Shown piece after piece: positions 1 through 7,133 of a stretch of DNA of 64,000 nt. The position numbers were made by a program, and so were the translations under genes. The notes beneath the pieces were generated by a model. It did not search any database and was not told the DNA's origin. It saw nothing but the letters and a program-made list of their open reading frames with translations. How positions within the stretch are numbered: the first letter of the stretch is position 1; each line of letters begins with the position of its first letter. Source of the DNA: an uncultured Rikenellaceae bacterium (lineage in GTDB: Bacteria > Bacteroidota > Bacteroidia > Bacteroidales > Rikenellaceae); assembly GCA_946486375.1 (NCBI GenBank), contig CAMLTW010000006.1, forward strand, positions 1 through 64,000, given 5' to 3'.

Positions 1-84
1 GTGGGGAGAGCAGGATTCGAACCTACGAAGACGTGCGTCAGCAGATTTACAGTCTGCCCCAGTTGGCCACTTTGGTATCTCCCC
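1..84 (-). tRNA. tRNA-Tyr (anticodon GTA), 3' end at window edge
   Basis: The reverse strand folds as a tRNA. The acceptor stem GGGGAGA pairs with TCTCCCC, the T-loop is GGTTCGAATCC, and the anticodon loop holds GTA (plus-strand 48-50), which reads Tyr codons. The variable arm is long, as expected for bacterial tRNA-Tyr. The discriminator base is at position 2, so only the last bases (CCA, if encoded) lie outside the window. A reverse-strand -7 box at 204-211 is the likely promoter, giving a leader of about 110 nt. Confidence 0.95.
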
Positions 85-203
85 GTGTATCGTCACGGCT
101 GCTGAAATCATTTGCCGCCGTTCCGTGCGATGCCTTTAATGAAAGAACGAACTTCCCGTTTTCCTTTCCCCCTGGTCGGGGTGTCGGGTGGGTTTCGGTG
201 GTG

Positions 204-211
204 CAAAAGTA
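204..211 (-). promoter_or_regulatory. -7 box for tRNA-Tyr
   Basis: Reverse-strand TACTTTTG matches the Bacteroidetes TAnnTTTG -7 consensus and points toward the tRNA. Confidence 0.6.
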
Positions 212-251
212 ATACGATTTTTTAAATTACAAAAGAAAACGCCGTTTTTTC

Positions 252-259
252 TATATTTG
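252..259 (+). promoter_or_regulatory. -7 box for the 75-aa membrane protein gene
   Basis: TATATTTG matches TAnnTTTG and lies 27 bases before the ATG at 287. The box falls inside the longer frame that opens at 188, which favours the ATG at 287 as the start. Confidence 0.65.
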
Positions 260-286
260 TTTCCTAAACCAAATTCTTGCCGAGCT

Positions 287-514
287 ATGGAAAACGCTAA
301 AGAAAAATTGCCCGTTCTGCGGAACGTCGTCTGGCTGACCGCTTTCATTCTGTTCTTCGAACTGGGAATGCTGGCCTGGAAAACGCCCGGCAAGTCGGCT
401 TTCCACTGGATCACGTTCGGCGTGATCGCCATTACCGCCATTTACCTGGTGGCCATCTGCCTGAAACTGATAAAAGAATTGGACGGAAAATCGAAGAACG
501 ACAAAAAATTTTAA
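287..514 (+). CDS. small two-helix inner-membrane protein, unknown function
   Basis: A 75-residue protein that I do not recognise. A lysine-rich N terminus (MENAKEK) is followed by two hydrophobic segments, about residues 13-32 and 39-60, and a strongly basic tail (KSKNDKKF), so it is predicted to be an inner-membrane hairpin. An in-frame start at 188 would add 33 residues but lies upstream of the -7 box at 252-259, so the ATG at 287 is preferred. It stands alone between a divergent tRNA and a dehydrogenase gene with its own promoter. The frame and start are fairly secure; no function can be given. Confidence 0.7.
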   Translation: MENAKEKLPVLRNVVWLTAFILFFELGMLAWKTPGKSAFHWITFGVIAITAIYLVAICLKLIKELDGKSKNDKKF

Positions 515-554
515 GATATATCGTCCGAATCGTTTCATTTTATAACGGAAGTTG

Positions 555-562
555 TAAATTTG
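555..562 (+). promoter_or_regulatory. -7 box for the threonine dehydrogenase gene
   Basis: TAAATTTG matches TAnnTTTG. A start about 6 nt downstream would give a leader of roughly 75 nt to the ATG at 643. Confidence 0.6.
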
Positions 563-642
563 CGGCATAATTGTCATGGTCGGGAGCGACGCTCTCGGTA
601 CATGGTTTCCGGGTAACGTCAAAAACAAATGCTGACAAGGAA

Positions 643-1599
643 ATGAAACGGATTCTGATTGTAGGGGCGGGAGGCCAGATCGGTTCGGAGCTGATTTCGC
701 TGTTGAGGAAACTTTACGGCAATTCCAACGTAGTGGGGGCGGATGTCCGCGAATGCAAGGATCTGGGGCAGGACGGCCCGTTCGTGGTGCTGAATGCGCT
801 GGACGCCCAGTCGTACGGATATACGGTCAACAAATACCGGATCGACACCATTTTCAACCTGGTGGCGCTGCTTTCCGCGGTCGGGGAGAAGGATCCGCAA
901 CTGGCCTGGAACATCAACATGGGAGCGTTGATGAATTCGCTGGACGTGGCCCGGCAGTACGAATGCAAATTGTTTACGCCCAGTTCGATCGGGGCTTTCG
1001 GGCCGCAGTCTCCGAAAGACCGGACGCCTCAGGACACCATCATGCGTCCAACGACCATTTACGGAGTGTGCAAGGTGACGGGGGAATTGCTGAGCGATTA
1101 TTATCACCTGCGATACGGAGTGGATACGCGGAGCGTGCGTTTTCCCGGCATCATTTCCAACGTGACGATGCCAGGAGGGGGAACGACCGACTACGCCGTG
1201 GAGATTTATTACGATGCGGTGAAGGACAAAAAGTTCGTGTGTCCGGTTTCTCCGAACGTATATATGGACATGATGTACATGCCGGATGCGCTGAACGCCT
1301 GCGTACAATTGATGGAGGCCGACCCCGCCCGGCTGAAGCATCGCAACGGATTCAACATCACGGCGATGAGTTTCACTCCGGAGATCATTGCCGCTGAAAT
1401 CAGGAAACACATTCCGGAATTCGAAATCGCCTACGAGATCGATCCTACGAAGGAATCCATCGCCCGGAGCTGGCCCAACTCCCTCGACGACACCTGCGCC
1501 CGGGAAGAGTGGGGGTGGAGTCCGAAGTGGACGCTGACCGATACGACCGAGGATATGCTCTACGTCATCGGGAAGAAATACGAGCAGGGATTGTTCTGA
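643..1599 (+). CDS. tdh: SDR-type L-threonine 3-dehydrogenase (NAD-dependent epimerase/dehydratase family)
   Basis: A 318-residue extended SDR enzyme. The Rossmann glycine motif GAGGQIG is at residues 8-14 and the catalytic pair Y140/K144 sits in TIYGVCK. The pattern of a short N-terminal fold, a serine stretch before the Tyr (TPSSIGAFGP) and the segment VRFPGIIS matches the bacterial SDR threonine dehydrogenases, which oxidise L-threonine to 2-amino-3-ketobutyrate with NAD+. They are unrelated to the zinc-dependent Tdh of E. coli. The partner 2-amino-3-ketobutyrate CoA ligase is not in the window. The ATG at 643 was chosen because the upstream extension has no conserved residues and the glycine motif then falls at the usual place. 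A UDP-sugar epimerase is the main alternative, but the sequence fits TDH better. Confidence 0.85.
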   Translation: MKRILIVGAGGQIGSELISLLRKLYGNSNVVGADVRECKDLGQDGPFVVLNALDAQSYGYTVNKYRIDTIFNLVALLSAVGEKDPQLAWNINMGALMNSLDVARQYECKLFTPSSIGAFGPQSPKDRTPQDTIMRPTTIYGVCKVTGELLSDYYHLRYGVDTRSVRFPGIISNVTMPGGGTTDYAVEIYYDAVKDKKFVCPVSPNVYMDMMYMPDALNACVQLMEADPARLKHRNGFNITAMSFTPEIIAAEIRKHIPEFEIAYEIDPTKESIARSWPNSLDDTCAREEWGWSPKWTLTDTTEDMLYVIGKKYEQGLF

Positions 1600-1887
1600 C
1601 TGACCGGGGAGCGGAAATGAAGCGACCGTTTACCCTGTTCGGGCAGCCGGTCGGTTCGGGGAATATCCGCCCTTCCCTCTTTTGCATTTTAGAAAACATC
1701 TTGGCCCAGGGACTGTTCAGGGTCGGTCGGTCGCGTGTCTATAGGGCCGTGCTTTTTCCCTGTTTCGCATGGAGGGGAGGAACTCCGCCCGCTTCCCGTA
1801 TTCTTCGTCTTTCCGGATGCCCACCTTTGCCGGACGGAAAGTACTCGTTGCAGGAAGCGATGCAAGAAAAATCCGGACGAATTTCCT
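1600..1887. other. intergenic region, no gene seen
   Basis: About 290 bases between the dehydrogenase and the epimerase. Short frames here have no recognisable protein character. The only signal is the -7 box at its right end. Confidence 0.5.
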
Positions 1888-1895
1888 TACCTTTG
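1888..1895 (+). promoter_or_regulatory. -7 box directly before the epimerase start
   Basis: TACCTTTG matches TAnnTTTG and ends only 5 bases before the ATG at 1901. With the usual distance to the transcription start, the mRNA would begin at or within a base or two of the start codon, so the transcript may be leaderless. Confidence 0.6.
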
Positions 1896-1900
1896 TCCGC

Positions 1901-2941
1901 ATGAAGATATTGATGACAGGCTGTGCGGGTTTTATCGGGTTCCACCTGACGAAACGGTTGCTGCACGCGGGACACGAAATCGTGGGCATCGACAACCTCA
2001 ACGATTATTACGATACGGCGCTCAAACAGGCCCGGCTGAATGCACTGACGGAGACGGACGGAAGGATGGAGGATGCCGCTTCGGAAACCCCAATCGAAGG
2101 CGGCTTCCGATTCGTGCGGCTCGACGTGTGCGACCGGGAAAAGCTGGAAGCTCTGTTTGCTGCGGAAAGGTTCGATGCGGTCTGTCATCTGGCGGCGCAG
2201 GCCGGTGTCCGTTACAGTATCGACCATCCGGAACAGTATGTTTCGACCAACCTGGTCGGCTTCTTTCATCTGTTGGAATGCTGCCGCCGCTACCCGGTAA
2301 AACACCTGGTATTCGCCAGCAGTTCGAGCGTTTACGGCAAAAACGCAAGGGTTCCCTACCGGGAGGACGACAAGACGGATGCTCCGGTCAGCCTCTATGC
2401 CGCCACCAAAAAGTCGACCGAACTGATGGCTCACAGCTATGCGGAACTTTACGGCATCCGGGCTACGGGGCTCCGGTTTTTCACCGTCTACGGTCCGTGG
2501 GGGCGTCCCGACATGGCTCCCTTTCTGTTCACGCGGGCGATTCTGGAAGGGACGCCGATCCGCGTGTTCAATGGCGGCGATCTGGCGCGGGATTTCACCT
2601 ACATTGACGATATCGCGGAGGGGACGGCACGGGTGCTGACGGCGGAACCGGCCGGGGGAATGGCGGCGGCGCCCCTTTTCCGGATTTATAACATCGGCAA
2701 TTCCGAACCTGTTCGGCTGGAGGAATTCATTGCCGCCATCGAACGGATCGCGGGGAGAAAGGCGGAAAGGATATCCCTGCCGATGCAGCCGGGGGATGTC
2801 CGGATCACTTGGGCCGACGTGACCCGGCTGCGGAACGACTACGGTTACGCGCCCTGCACGCCGCTGGAAACGGGACTCGCCCGCTTTGTGGACTGGTATA
2901 GGAACTTTTACGCAACTCCGGCCGCCGGGCCTTCAAACTGA
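1901..2941 (+). CDS. UDP-glucuronate 4-epimerase-like NAD-dependent epimerase
   Basis: A 346-residue extended SDR protein with the NAD motif GCAGFIG (7-13) and catalytic Y166/K170. The stretch IDNLNDYYDTALKQARL and the later RFFTVYGPWGRPDMAPF are the signatures of UDP-glucuronate 4-epimerases (the LpsL / capsule protein CapI group), which interconvert UDP-GlcA and UDP-GalA in the cytoplasm. The ATG at 1901 starts the protein exactly at the nucleotide-binding strand. The gene is followed after 8 bases by a GT83 transferase, so the two are probably co-transcribed. This suggests that the uronic acid nucleotide feeds lipid A or another cell-surface acceptor. A related 4-epimerase specificity such as UDP-GlcNAc cannot be excluded from sequence alone. 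Confidence 0.85.
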   Translation: MKILMTGCAGFIGFHLTKRLLHAGHEIVGIDNLNDYYDTALKQARLNALTETDGRMEDAASETPIEGGFRFVRLDVCDREKLEALFAAERFDAVCHLAAQAGVRYSIDHPEQYVSTNLVGFFHLLECCRRYPVKHLVFASSSSVYGKNARVPYREDDKTDAPVSLYAATKKSTELMAHSYAELYGIRATGLRFFTVYGPWGRPDMAPFLFTRAILEGTPIRVFNGGDLARDFTYIDDIAEGTARVLTAEPAGGMAAAPLFRIYNIGNSEPVRLEEFIAAIERIAGRKAERISLPMQPGDVRITWADVTRLRNDYGYAPCTPLETGLARFVDWYRNFYATPAAGPSN

Positions 2942-2949
2942 AACCGACG

Positions 2950-4512
2950 ATGCGTTACAGATACCTGCTTTTCATCGCTTTCCTGCTTCCTGCTTTCGTT
3001 TTCCGGGATTACACGCCCGACAACGAACTGCGCTACATCAGCATCATCGAGGAAGCGCTCCGCAACAACACCTGGTTCACGTTCTTCAACCACGGAGAAA
3101 TCTATGCGGACAAACCCCCGCTTTATTTCTGGCTGCTGATGTTCGTGCGGATGGTTTTCGGCTCGTGTCCCCTCTGGGCTGCGGGGCTGTTCAGCCTGTT
3201 GCCCGCGGTGGGCATTCTGGCGGTCATGGATCGCTGGATGCGTTCCGAAGGACGGGGGCATAATCCGCTGGTTTCGGAAACGATGCTCATGTCTACCGGC
3301 ATGTTCCTCGGAAGCGCTCTGGTACTGCGGATGGACATGTTGATGGCATTTTTCATCGTGCTTTCCCTGTACACCTTTTTCCGGATGTACCGGGGAACGG
3401 GGCGGCCGTCCGACCGCTGGCTGTTTCCGGTGTGGATTTTTCTGGCCGTCTTTACCAAAGGGCCGATGGGGTTCCTGATCCCTCTCGTATCCGTAACCGT
3501 TTTTCTGCTCTTTCAGAAAAAAATCCGGACTTTCGGACGTTATCTGGGCTGGAAGCAGTGGGCGATCCTGCTGGGGCTGTGTGCGGCGTGGTTCCTGTTG
3601 ATTTACCTGGAGGGTGGAAAGGAGTACCTGAACAACATCCTGTTCAAACAGACCGTGGGACGGGGTATCAATTCGTTCCATCACAAGGAACCGTTCTGGT
3701 ATTACCTGCAACACCTGCCGCTGACGTTCGCCCCGTGGTCGCTGCTGTATGTGGCGGTGCTGGGCATCGCCGCCTGGAAACGCCGTTTCACTTCCGAGAC
3801 GGAACGGTTCTTCCTGACGGTCATCGTCGCCAATTTCGTGCTGCTCTCTTTCATCAGTTCCAAACTGGACATTTATCTGCTGCCCGTTTATCCCTTCGTG
3901 GCTTATCTGACTTCGATGCAGCTCGACCGGCAGGGGGCCACCCTCGTTTCGAAAATATGCGTGGCGGCGCCGGCAGCGGTGTTTTTTCTGCTGTTCCCTG
4001 CGTTTTTCTGCTTCCGGTCGATGATCCCCTTCCCGTACGAGAATCTGTCCATGGTGTACGTGGGGCTGGCCGTGCTTTCGGTCGGGGGGGTGACGGCTTT
4101 GGTCTACCTGTGGAAGAACAACCTGAACGGAGCCATCACGGTGGCTTCGCTGGGACTGCTGTCGATGGTTTTCATCGCTTCCTTCGCCATTCCGCAGTTC
4201 AACCGTGAAATCGGTTTCCGGGCGATGGCCGAAGAAGGACGAAGAATCGCCGACGATACCGGTGCGGACAGTTATGCCTTTTACAAGTTCCGCAATGCCG
4301 CCGATATGGACATTTACCTGCGTGCTCCGCTGACGGAGGTTTCCAGCGTGGCCCGGCTCGATTCGCTGGCAGGCGGGAATGCGGCGACGGTGCTGTTCAT
4401 CCGCAACCGGGAAGTCCGGCGCGAACCCGAACTGGAAACATGGCTCGGAAAGCGGAAGGCGTTGGAAACGGTGGGGGATTACCGCATCTATCTCATCGGA
4501 GGCGGTTTCTGA
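2950..4512 (+). CDS. ArnT/PMT-like membrane glycosyltransferase (GT83)
   Basis: A 520-residue polytopic membrane protein with about ten or more hydrophobic segments. The first periplasmic loop contains PDNELRY and, after it, YADKPPLYFWL. These correspond to the acidic catalytic motif and the K-P-P motif of ArnT, RgtA-D and other PMT-type transferases, which take a sugar from a polyprenyl phosphate donor in the periplasm and place it on lipid A, core or protein. It follows the UDP-glucuronate epimerase by 8 bases. Its stop overlaps by 20 bases the end of the convergent LABN gene, whose operon partner is a GT2 polyprenyl-phosphate sugar synthase. The four genes therefore look like one donor-synthesis, flipping and transfer pathway. 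The sugar and the acceptor are inferred, not shown. Confidence 0.82.
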   Translation: MRYRYLLFIAFLLPAFVFRDYTPDNELRYISIIEEALRNNTWFTFFNHGEIYADKPPLYFWLLMFVRMVFGSCPLWAAGLFSLLPAVGILAVMDRWMRSEGRGHNPLVSETMLMSTGMFLGSALVLRMDMLMAFFIVLSLYTFFRMYRGTGRPSDRWLFPVWIFLAVFTKGPMGFLIPLVSVTVFLLFQKKIRTFGRYLGWKQWAILLGLCAAWFLLIYLEGGKEYLNNILFKQTVGRGINSFHHKEPFWYYLQHLPLTFAPWSLLYVAVLGIAAWKRRFTSETERFFLTVIVANFVLLSFISSKLDIYLLPVYPFVAYLTSMQLDRQGATLVSKICVAAPAAVFFLLFPAFFCFRSMIPFPYENLSMVYVGLAVLSVGGVTALVYLWKNNLNGAITVASLGLLSMVFIASFAIPQFNREIGFRAMAEEGRRIADDTGADSYAFYKFRNAADMDIYLRAPLTEVSSVARLDSLAGGNAATVLFIRNREVRREPELETWLGKRKALETVGDYRIYLIGGGF

Positions 4513-5131
4513 CCCGTTCCCGGTATAGCAGGACGATGTTCCGCGTATAGGCGACCACGCCGGTGGACTGTCCCAGGATCAGCACCAGGTCGTGACGGAT
4601 CAGGGCGTAGGAAATGATCATCACGGAGCCTGTCAGGCTGATGAGCCAGAAATTCATCGGAAGCACGGATTCCCCGACCCGGCGCGAGTACCACCACTGG
4701 TAGACGAACCGGAGCGTGAACGTGAATTGTCCCAGCGTTCCGAAGACGATCAGCCAGACGGGAATGTCTTCCTGCGTGAAAAGATGGGCGAAGGTGTAGT
4801 CCCAATCCAGGAGGAACCAGAGCACCGCAGCCAGCGGCGTACCGAGGAAAAGCAGGCGCAAGGCGCGGTGGACTTTTTTCCAGGCTCCTTTTTCCTTCAG
4901 GTTCCAGATATAGATGTAATAGGAAACGAGCTGTCCGGAAATGATGGCGAAATCGTTGCGCAGCCAACCGTACAGACACAGCAGGAACGAAGCGATCATG
5001 CTGAGCTGCCAGAAGATGACCGGCGAAAGCACCCGTTTGGCCCGTTCGGAAGCGATCCACTGGATCAGCAGCCGGGCCGAAAAAAGCACCTGGGCCAGCA
5101 GGCCGACGCCCAACACCACATACGGATTCAT
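4493..5131 (-). CDS. tandem LABN-domain membrane protein (candidate polyprenyl-phosphate-sugar flippase)
   Basis: A 212-residue membrane protein built from two copies of the LABN domain (lipid-A-disaccharide synthase N-terminal-like). The copies share Q-F-R-Q-W, FW-S and GQ-Y-N positions: ARLLIQWIASERAK, FWQLS, GQLVSYYIYIWN in the first and LRFVYQWWYSRRVG, FWLIS, GQSTGVVAYTRN in the second. Each copy has about three hydrophobic helices. LABN proteins are found next to GT2 and ArnT-like genes, but their role is not well established. Here the start codon overlaps the stop of the GT2 gene by four bases (ATGA), indicating translational coupling. A lipid-linked sugar translocase, playing the part of ArnE/ArnF, is an inference from context. 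Confidence 0.8.
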   Translation of the reverse strand: MNPYVVLGVGLLAQVLFSARLLIQWIASERAKRVLSPVIFWQLSMIASFLLCLYGWLRNDFAIISGQLVSYYIYIWNLKEKGAWKKVHRALRLLFLGTPLAAVLWFLLDWDYTFAHLFTQEDIPVWLIVFGTLGQFTFTLRFVYQWWYSRRVGESVLPMNFWLISLTGSVMIISYALIRHDLVLILGQSTGVVAYTRNIVLLYRERVRNRLR

Positions 5132-5856
5132 AGATCGGTTTCCTTCACCTCGTAGTTGATGTAACGCTTCTTCATCCAGCGATAGGCGAAACAATCCTTG
5201 AAGGGGCCTGCCAGCCGGTTCCACAAATGGTATTTGGAAACTCCCGCCGTCCGGGGGAAGTGCCGTACCGGAATTTGTTTCACCCGGCCGTTTTGCAGCT
5301 GGATGAGCGCGGGCAGGAAACGGTGCATGCCGGTGAAGAAGGGGATGCGCCGGGCATAATCCGTCCGGATAACCTTCAACGGGCATCCGGTGTCCTCCAC
5401 TCCGTCGTGGGTCATGCTGCGCCGGAAACCGTTGGCGATTTTCGAAGACATGCGTTTCACGAAACCGTCTTTCCGCCCCGTGCGGATGCCCATCACCAGC
5501 TCATAGTCCTTCACTTCCGCCAGCAAAAGGTTGAAGTCTTCGGGAGCGGTCTGCAGGTCGGCGTCGATGTAGCCGACGTAAGCCGACTCGGCAGCGTCGA
5601 TTCCCGCCTTCATGGCCGCGCTCAATCCTCCGTTACGCGCCAGCGAAAGATAGTACATGTCGGATTGTCGGGAACAAACGTCAGCGATCAGCCGTCCGCT
5701 GTCGTCCGTCGATCCGTCGTTCACGAACAGCACGCAGCTTTTCAGGACCGCCTGCGGCAGGAACCGGGACAGTTCGGCTTCCAGCCGGGCAATGTTGTCT
5801 TCTTCATTGTATACGGGAACGATGATCGTCAGTTCGTATCCGGCGCTTTTGTTCAT
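5128..5856 (-). CDS. GT2 polyprenyl-phosphate sugar transferase (DPM1/ArnC/RgtE-like)
   Basis: A 242-residue GT-A fold protein. It opens with LTIIVPVYNEEDNI, followed by VNDGSTDDSG and the metal-binding YIDADLQTAPED (DxD-type). These are hallmarks of dolichol- or undecaprenyl-phosphate sugar synthases that move a sugar from a nucleotide onto a polyprenyl phosphate on the cytoplasmic face. ArnC has two C-terminal transmembrane helices; this protein ends without them and so resembles soluble DPM1- or RgtE-type members that work with a small membrane partner, here probably the coupled LABN protein. The ATG at 5856 was chosen because the fold starts about ten residues later and a reverse -7 box lies 26 bases upstream. 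The longer upstream frame has no conserved residues. Confidence 0.85.
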   Translation of the reverse strand: MNKSAGYELTIIVPVYNEEDNIARLEAELSRFLPQAVLKSCVLFVNDGSTDDSGRLIADVCSRQSDMYYLSLARNGGLSAAMKAGIDAAESAYVGYIDADLQTAPEDFNLLLAEVKDYELVMGIRTGRKDGFVKRMSSKIANGFRRSMTHDGVEDTGCPLKVIRTDYARRIPFFTGMHRFLPALIQLQNGRVKQIPVRHFPRTAGVSKYHLWNRLAGPFKDCFAYRWMKKRYINYEVKETDL

Positions 5857-5881
5857 AATTCGGATTCCGTTAAAAACGGTA

Positions 5882-5889
5882 CAAAGATA
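5882..5889 (-). promoter_or_regulatory. -7 box for the GT2-LABN operon
   Basis: Reverse-strand TATCTTTG matches TAnnTTTG. The predicted leader is about 20 nt. Confidence 0.65.
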
Positions 5890-6007
5890 ATAGTCCCGTC
5901 CGTAAACCGGGCCTCCCGGACGAAATTTGCCGGTATTTTCCCGCTTTCCGGATTGAAGCTTCCGCCCGAAGTTTTCCCCGGAACCTCCCGGAGCGGCAGG
6001 GGAGTTA

Positions 6008-6226
6008 TCATTCCGCCTCGGCGTCTTCCTCGCGGCGGATGATACCCGCAATGTCTTCTTCCGCCTTGCGGAGCTTCGTCCGGCAGAGGGCGATCAGCTC
6101 GCTGGCCCGCTTGACTTCCGCCGCCAGCCGGTCTACGTCCAGCTCTTCGTTGTTCAGCCGGGAAAGGATTTCCTCCACTTCCCGGATCGCTTCGGAATAC
6201 GTGATTTTCTTCTTGTCCGTCGCCAT
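6008..6226 (-). CDS. xseB: exodeoxyribonuclease VII small subunit
   Basis: A 72-residue protein with the XseB pattern: an ITYSEAIREVEEILSRLN helix, then LDVDRLAAEVKRASELI and a charged C-terminal helix. XseB forms long coiled-coil bundles that bind the large subunit in the cytoplasm. The enzyme degrades single-stranded DNA to oligonucleotides from both ends. It is the last gene of a minus-strand operon and follows an esterase gene by one base. xseA lies beyond that esterase, so the two ExoVII subunits are separated by an unrelated gene. Confidence 0.93.
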   Translation of the reverse strand: MATDKKKITYSEAIREVEEILSRLNNEELDVDRLAAEVKRASELIALCRTKLRKAEEDIAGIIRREEDAEAE

Positions 6227-6227
6227 A

Positions 6228-7133
6228 TCATTCGATGATTTTCATTTCTTTCAGCCAGGCTTCGCAAAGCGCCGTCCATTGGCCGGTGCTTCCCGGATTG
6301 TTTCGCAGCGCGATCGAGTGCCCTCCATAGGGGAAAATGTGGAGGGAGGCCGGGACGCCGTTTTCTTTCAGCGCATTATAGAAAAGGACGCTGTTCAGCG
6401 ACGGCACCGCCGGATCGTTGTCGGCATGCACCAGAAAGGCGGGCGGCGTCTGCGGCGTCACCTGCCGTTCGCAGGAAAACCGGTTCACCAGGTTTTCGGA
6501 AGGACGGTCGCCCAACAGGTTTTTCCGGCTCCCCGCGTGGGTGTTTTCGCCCATCGTGATGACCGAAGAAACCAGAATCAGGAAGGCCGGGCGTACGCCT
6601 GCGGCGTCGTACGCGTCTCCGACCCGGGCCGCATCTTCTCCGTAAGTGCCCAGCGTCGCGGCCAGGTGCCCTCCGGCGGAACATCCCATCGCACCCACCT
6701 TTTCCGGGTCGATCTTCCATTCGGAGCTTCGGGTACGAATGATCTTCATCGCCCGCTGCGCATCCTGCACCGGCCCTTTCCAGCGTTCCGCCAGGTCGGG
6801 CGAGCGGGGCAGGCGGCTCATCAGGACGAAGGCGTTCACGCCGAAGGTGTTGAACCACTTGGCCAGTTGAAAGCCGGCGATGTCGTAGGTGTGGTGTCCG
6901 TATCCGCCCGGAGGACAGATGATGACCGCCGCCTTCTTGTTTTCCTCCGCCGAAGGCCGGAAAAGGTACATTCCCGGCGTTCCCACCTGCCGCATCCGGC
7001 CGTTGTCGATGCTGTCCCGCACCGCTATCCCCTTGGAGTTGGGCATGTTCCCGTTCCAAAGGGGAATGAATTCCTGTCCTCTGCACACGCAGGCGCAGGC
7101 GATTCCCAACCCTAAAAGCCACTTTTTCCTCAT
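6228..7133 (-). CDS. secreted alpha/beta-hydrolase, acetyl-xylan/carbohydrate esterase-like
   Basis: A 301-residue alpha/beta hydrolase with a signal peptide (about residues 1-19). The oxyanion stretch PPGGYGHH, the nucleophile elbow GCSAGG, an acid in HADNDPAVP and the histidine in PYGGHSIAL make a complete Ser-Asp-His triad. The closest type is the BD-FAE / acetyl-xylan-esterase-like group that removes acyl groups from sugars in the periplasm. Its start overlaps the stop of xseA by four bases and it ends one base before xseB, so it is translated from within the exonuclease VII operon. No functional link with ExoVII is apparent. The substrate is unknown. Confidence 0.82.
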   Translation of the reverse strand: MRKKWLLGLGIACACVCRGQEFIPLWNGNMPNSKGIAVRDSIDNGRMRQVGTPGMYLFRPSAEENKKAAVIICPPGGYGHHTYDIAGFQLAKWFNTFGVNAFVLMSRLPRSPDLAERWKGPVQDAQRAMKIIRTRSSEWKIDPEKVGAMGCSAGGHLAATLGTYGEDAARVGDAYDAAGVRPAFLILVSSVITMGENTHAGSRKNLLGDRPSENLVNRFSCERQVTPQTPPAFLVHADNDPAVPSLNSVLFYNALKENGVPASLHIFPYGGHSIALRNNPGSTGQWTALCEAWLKEMKIIE

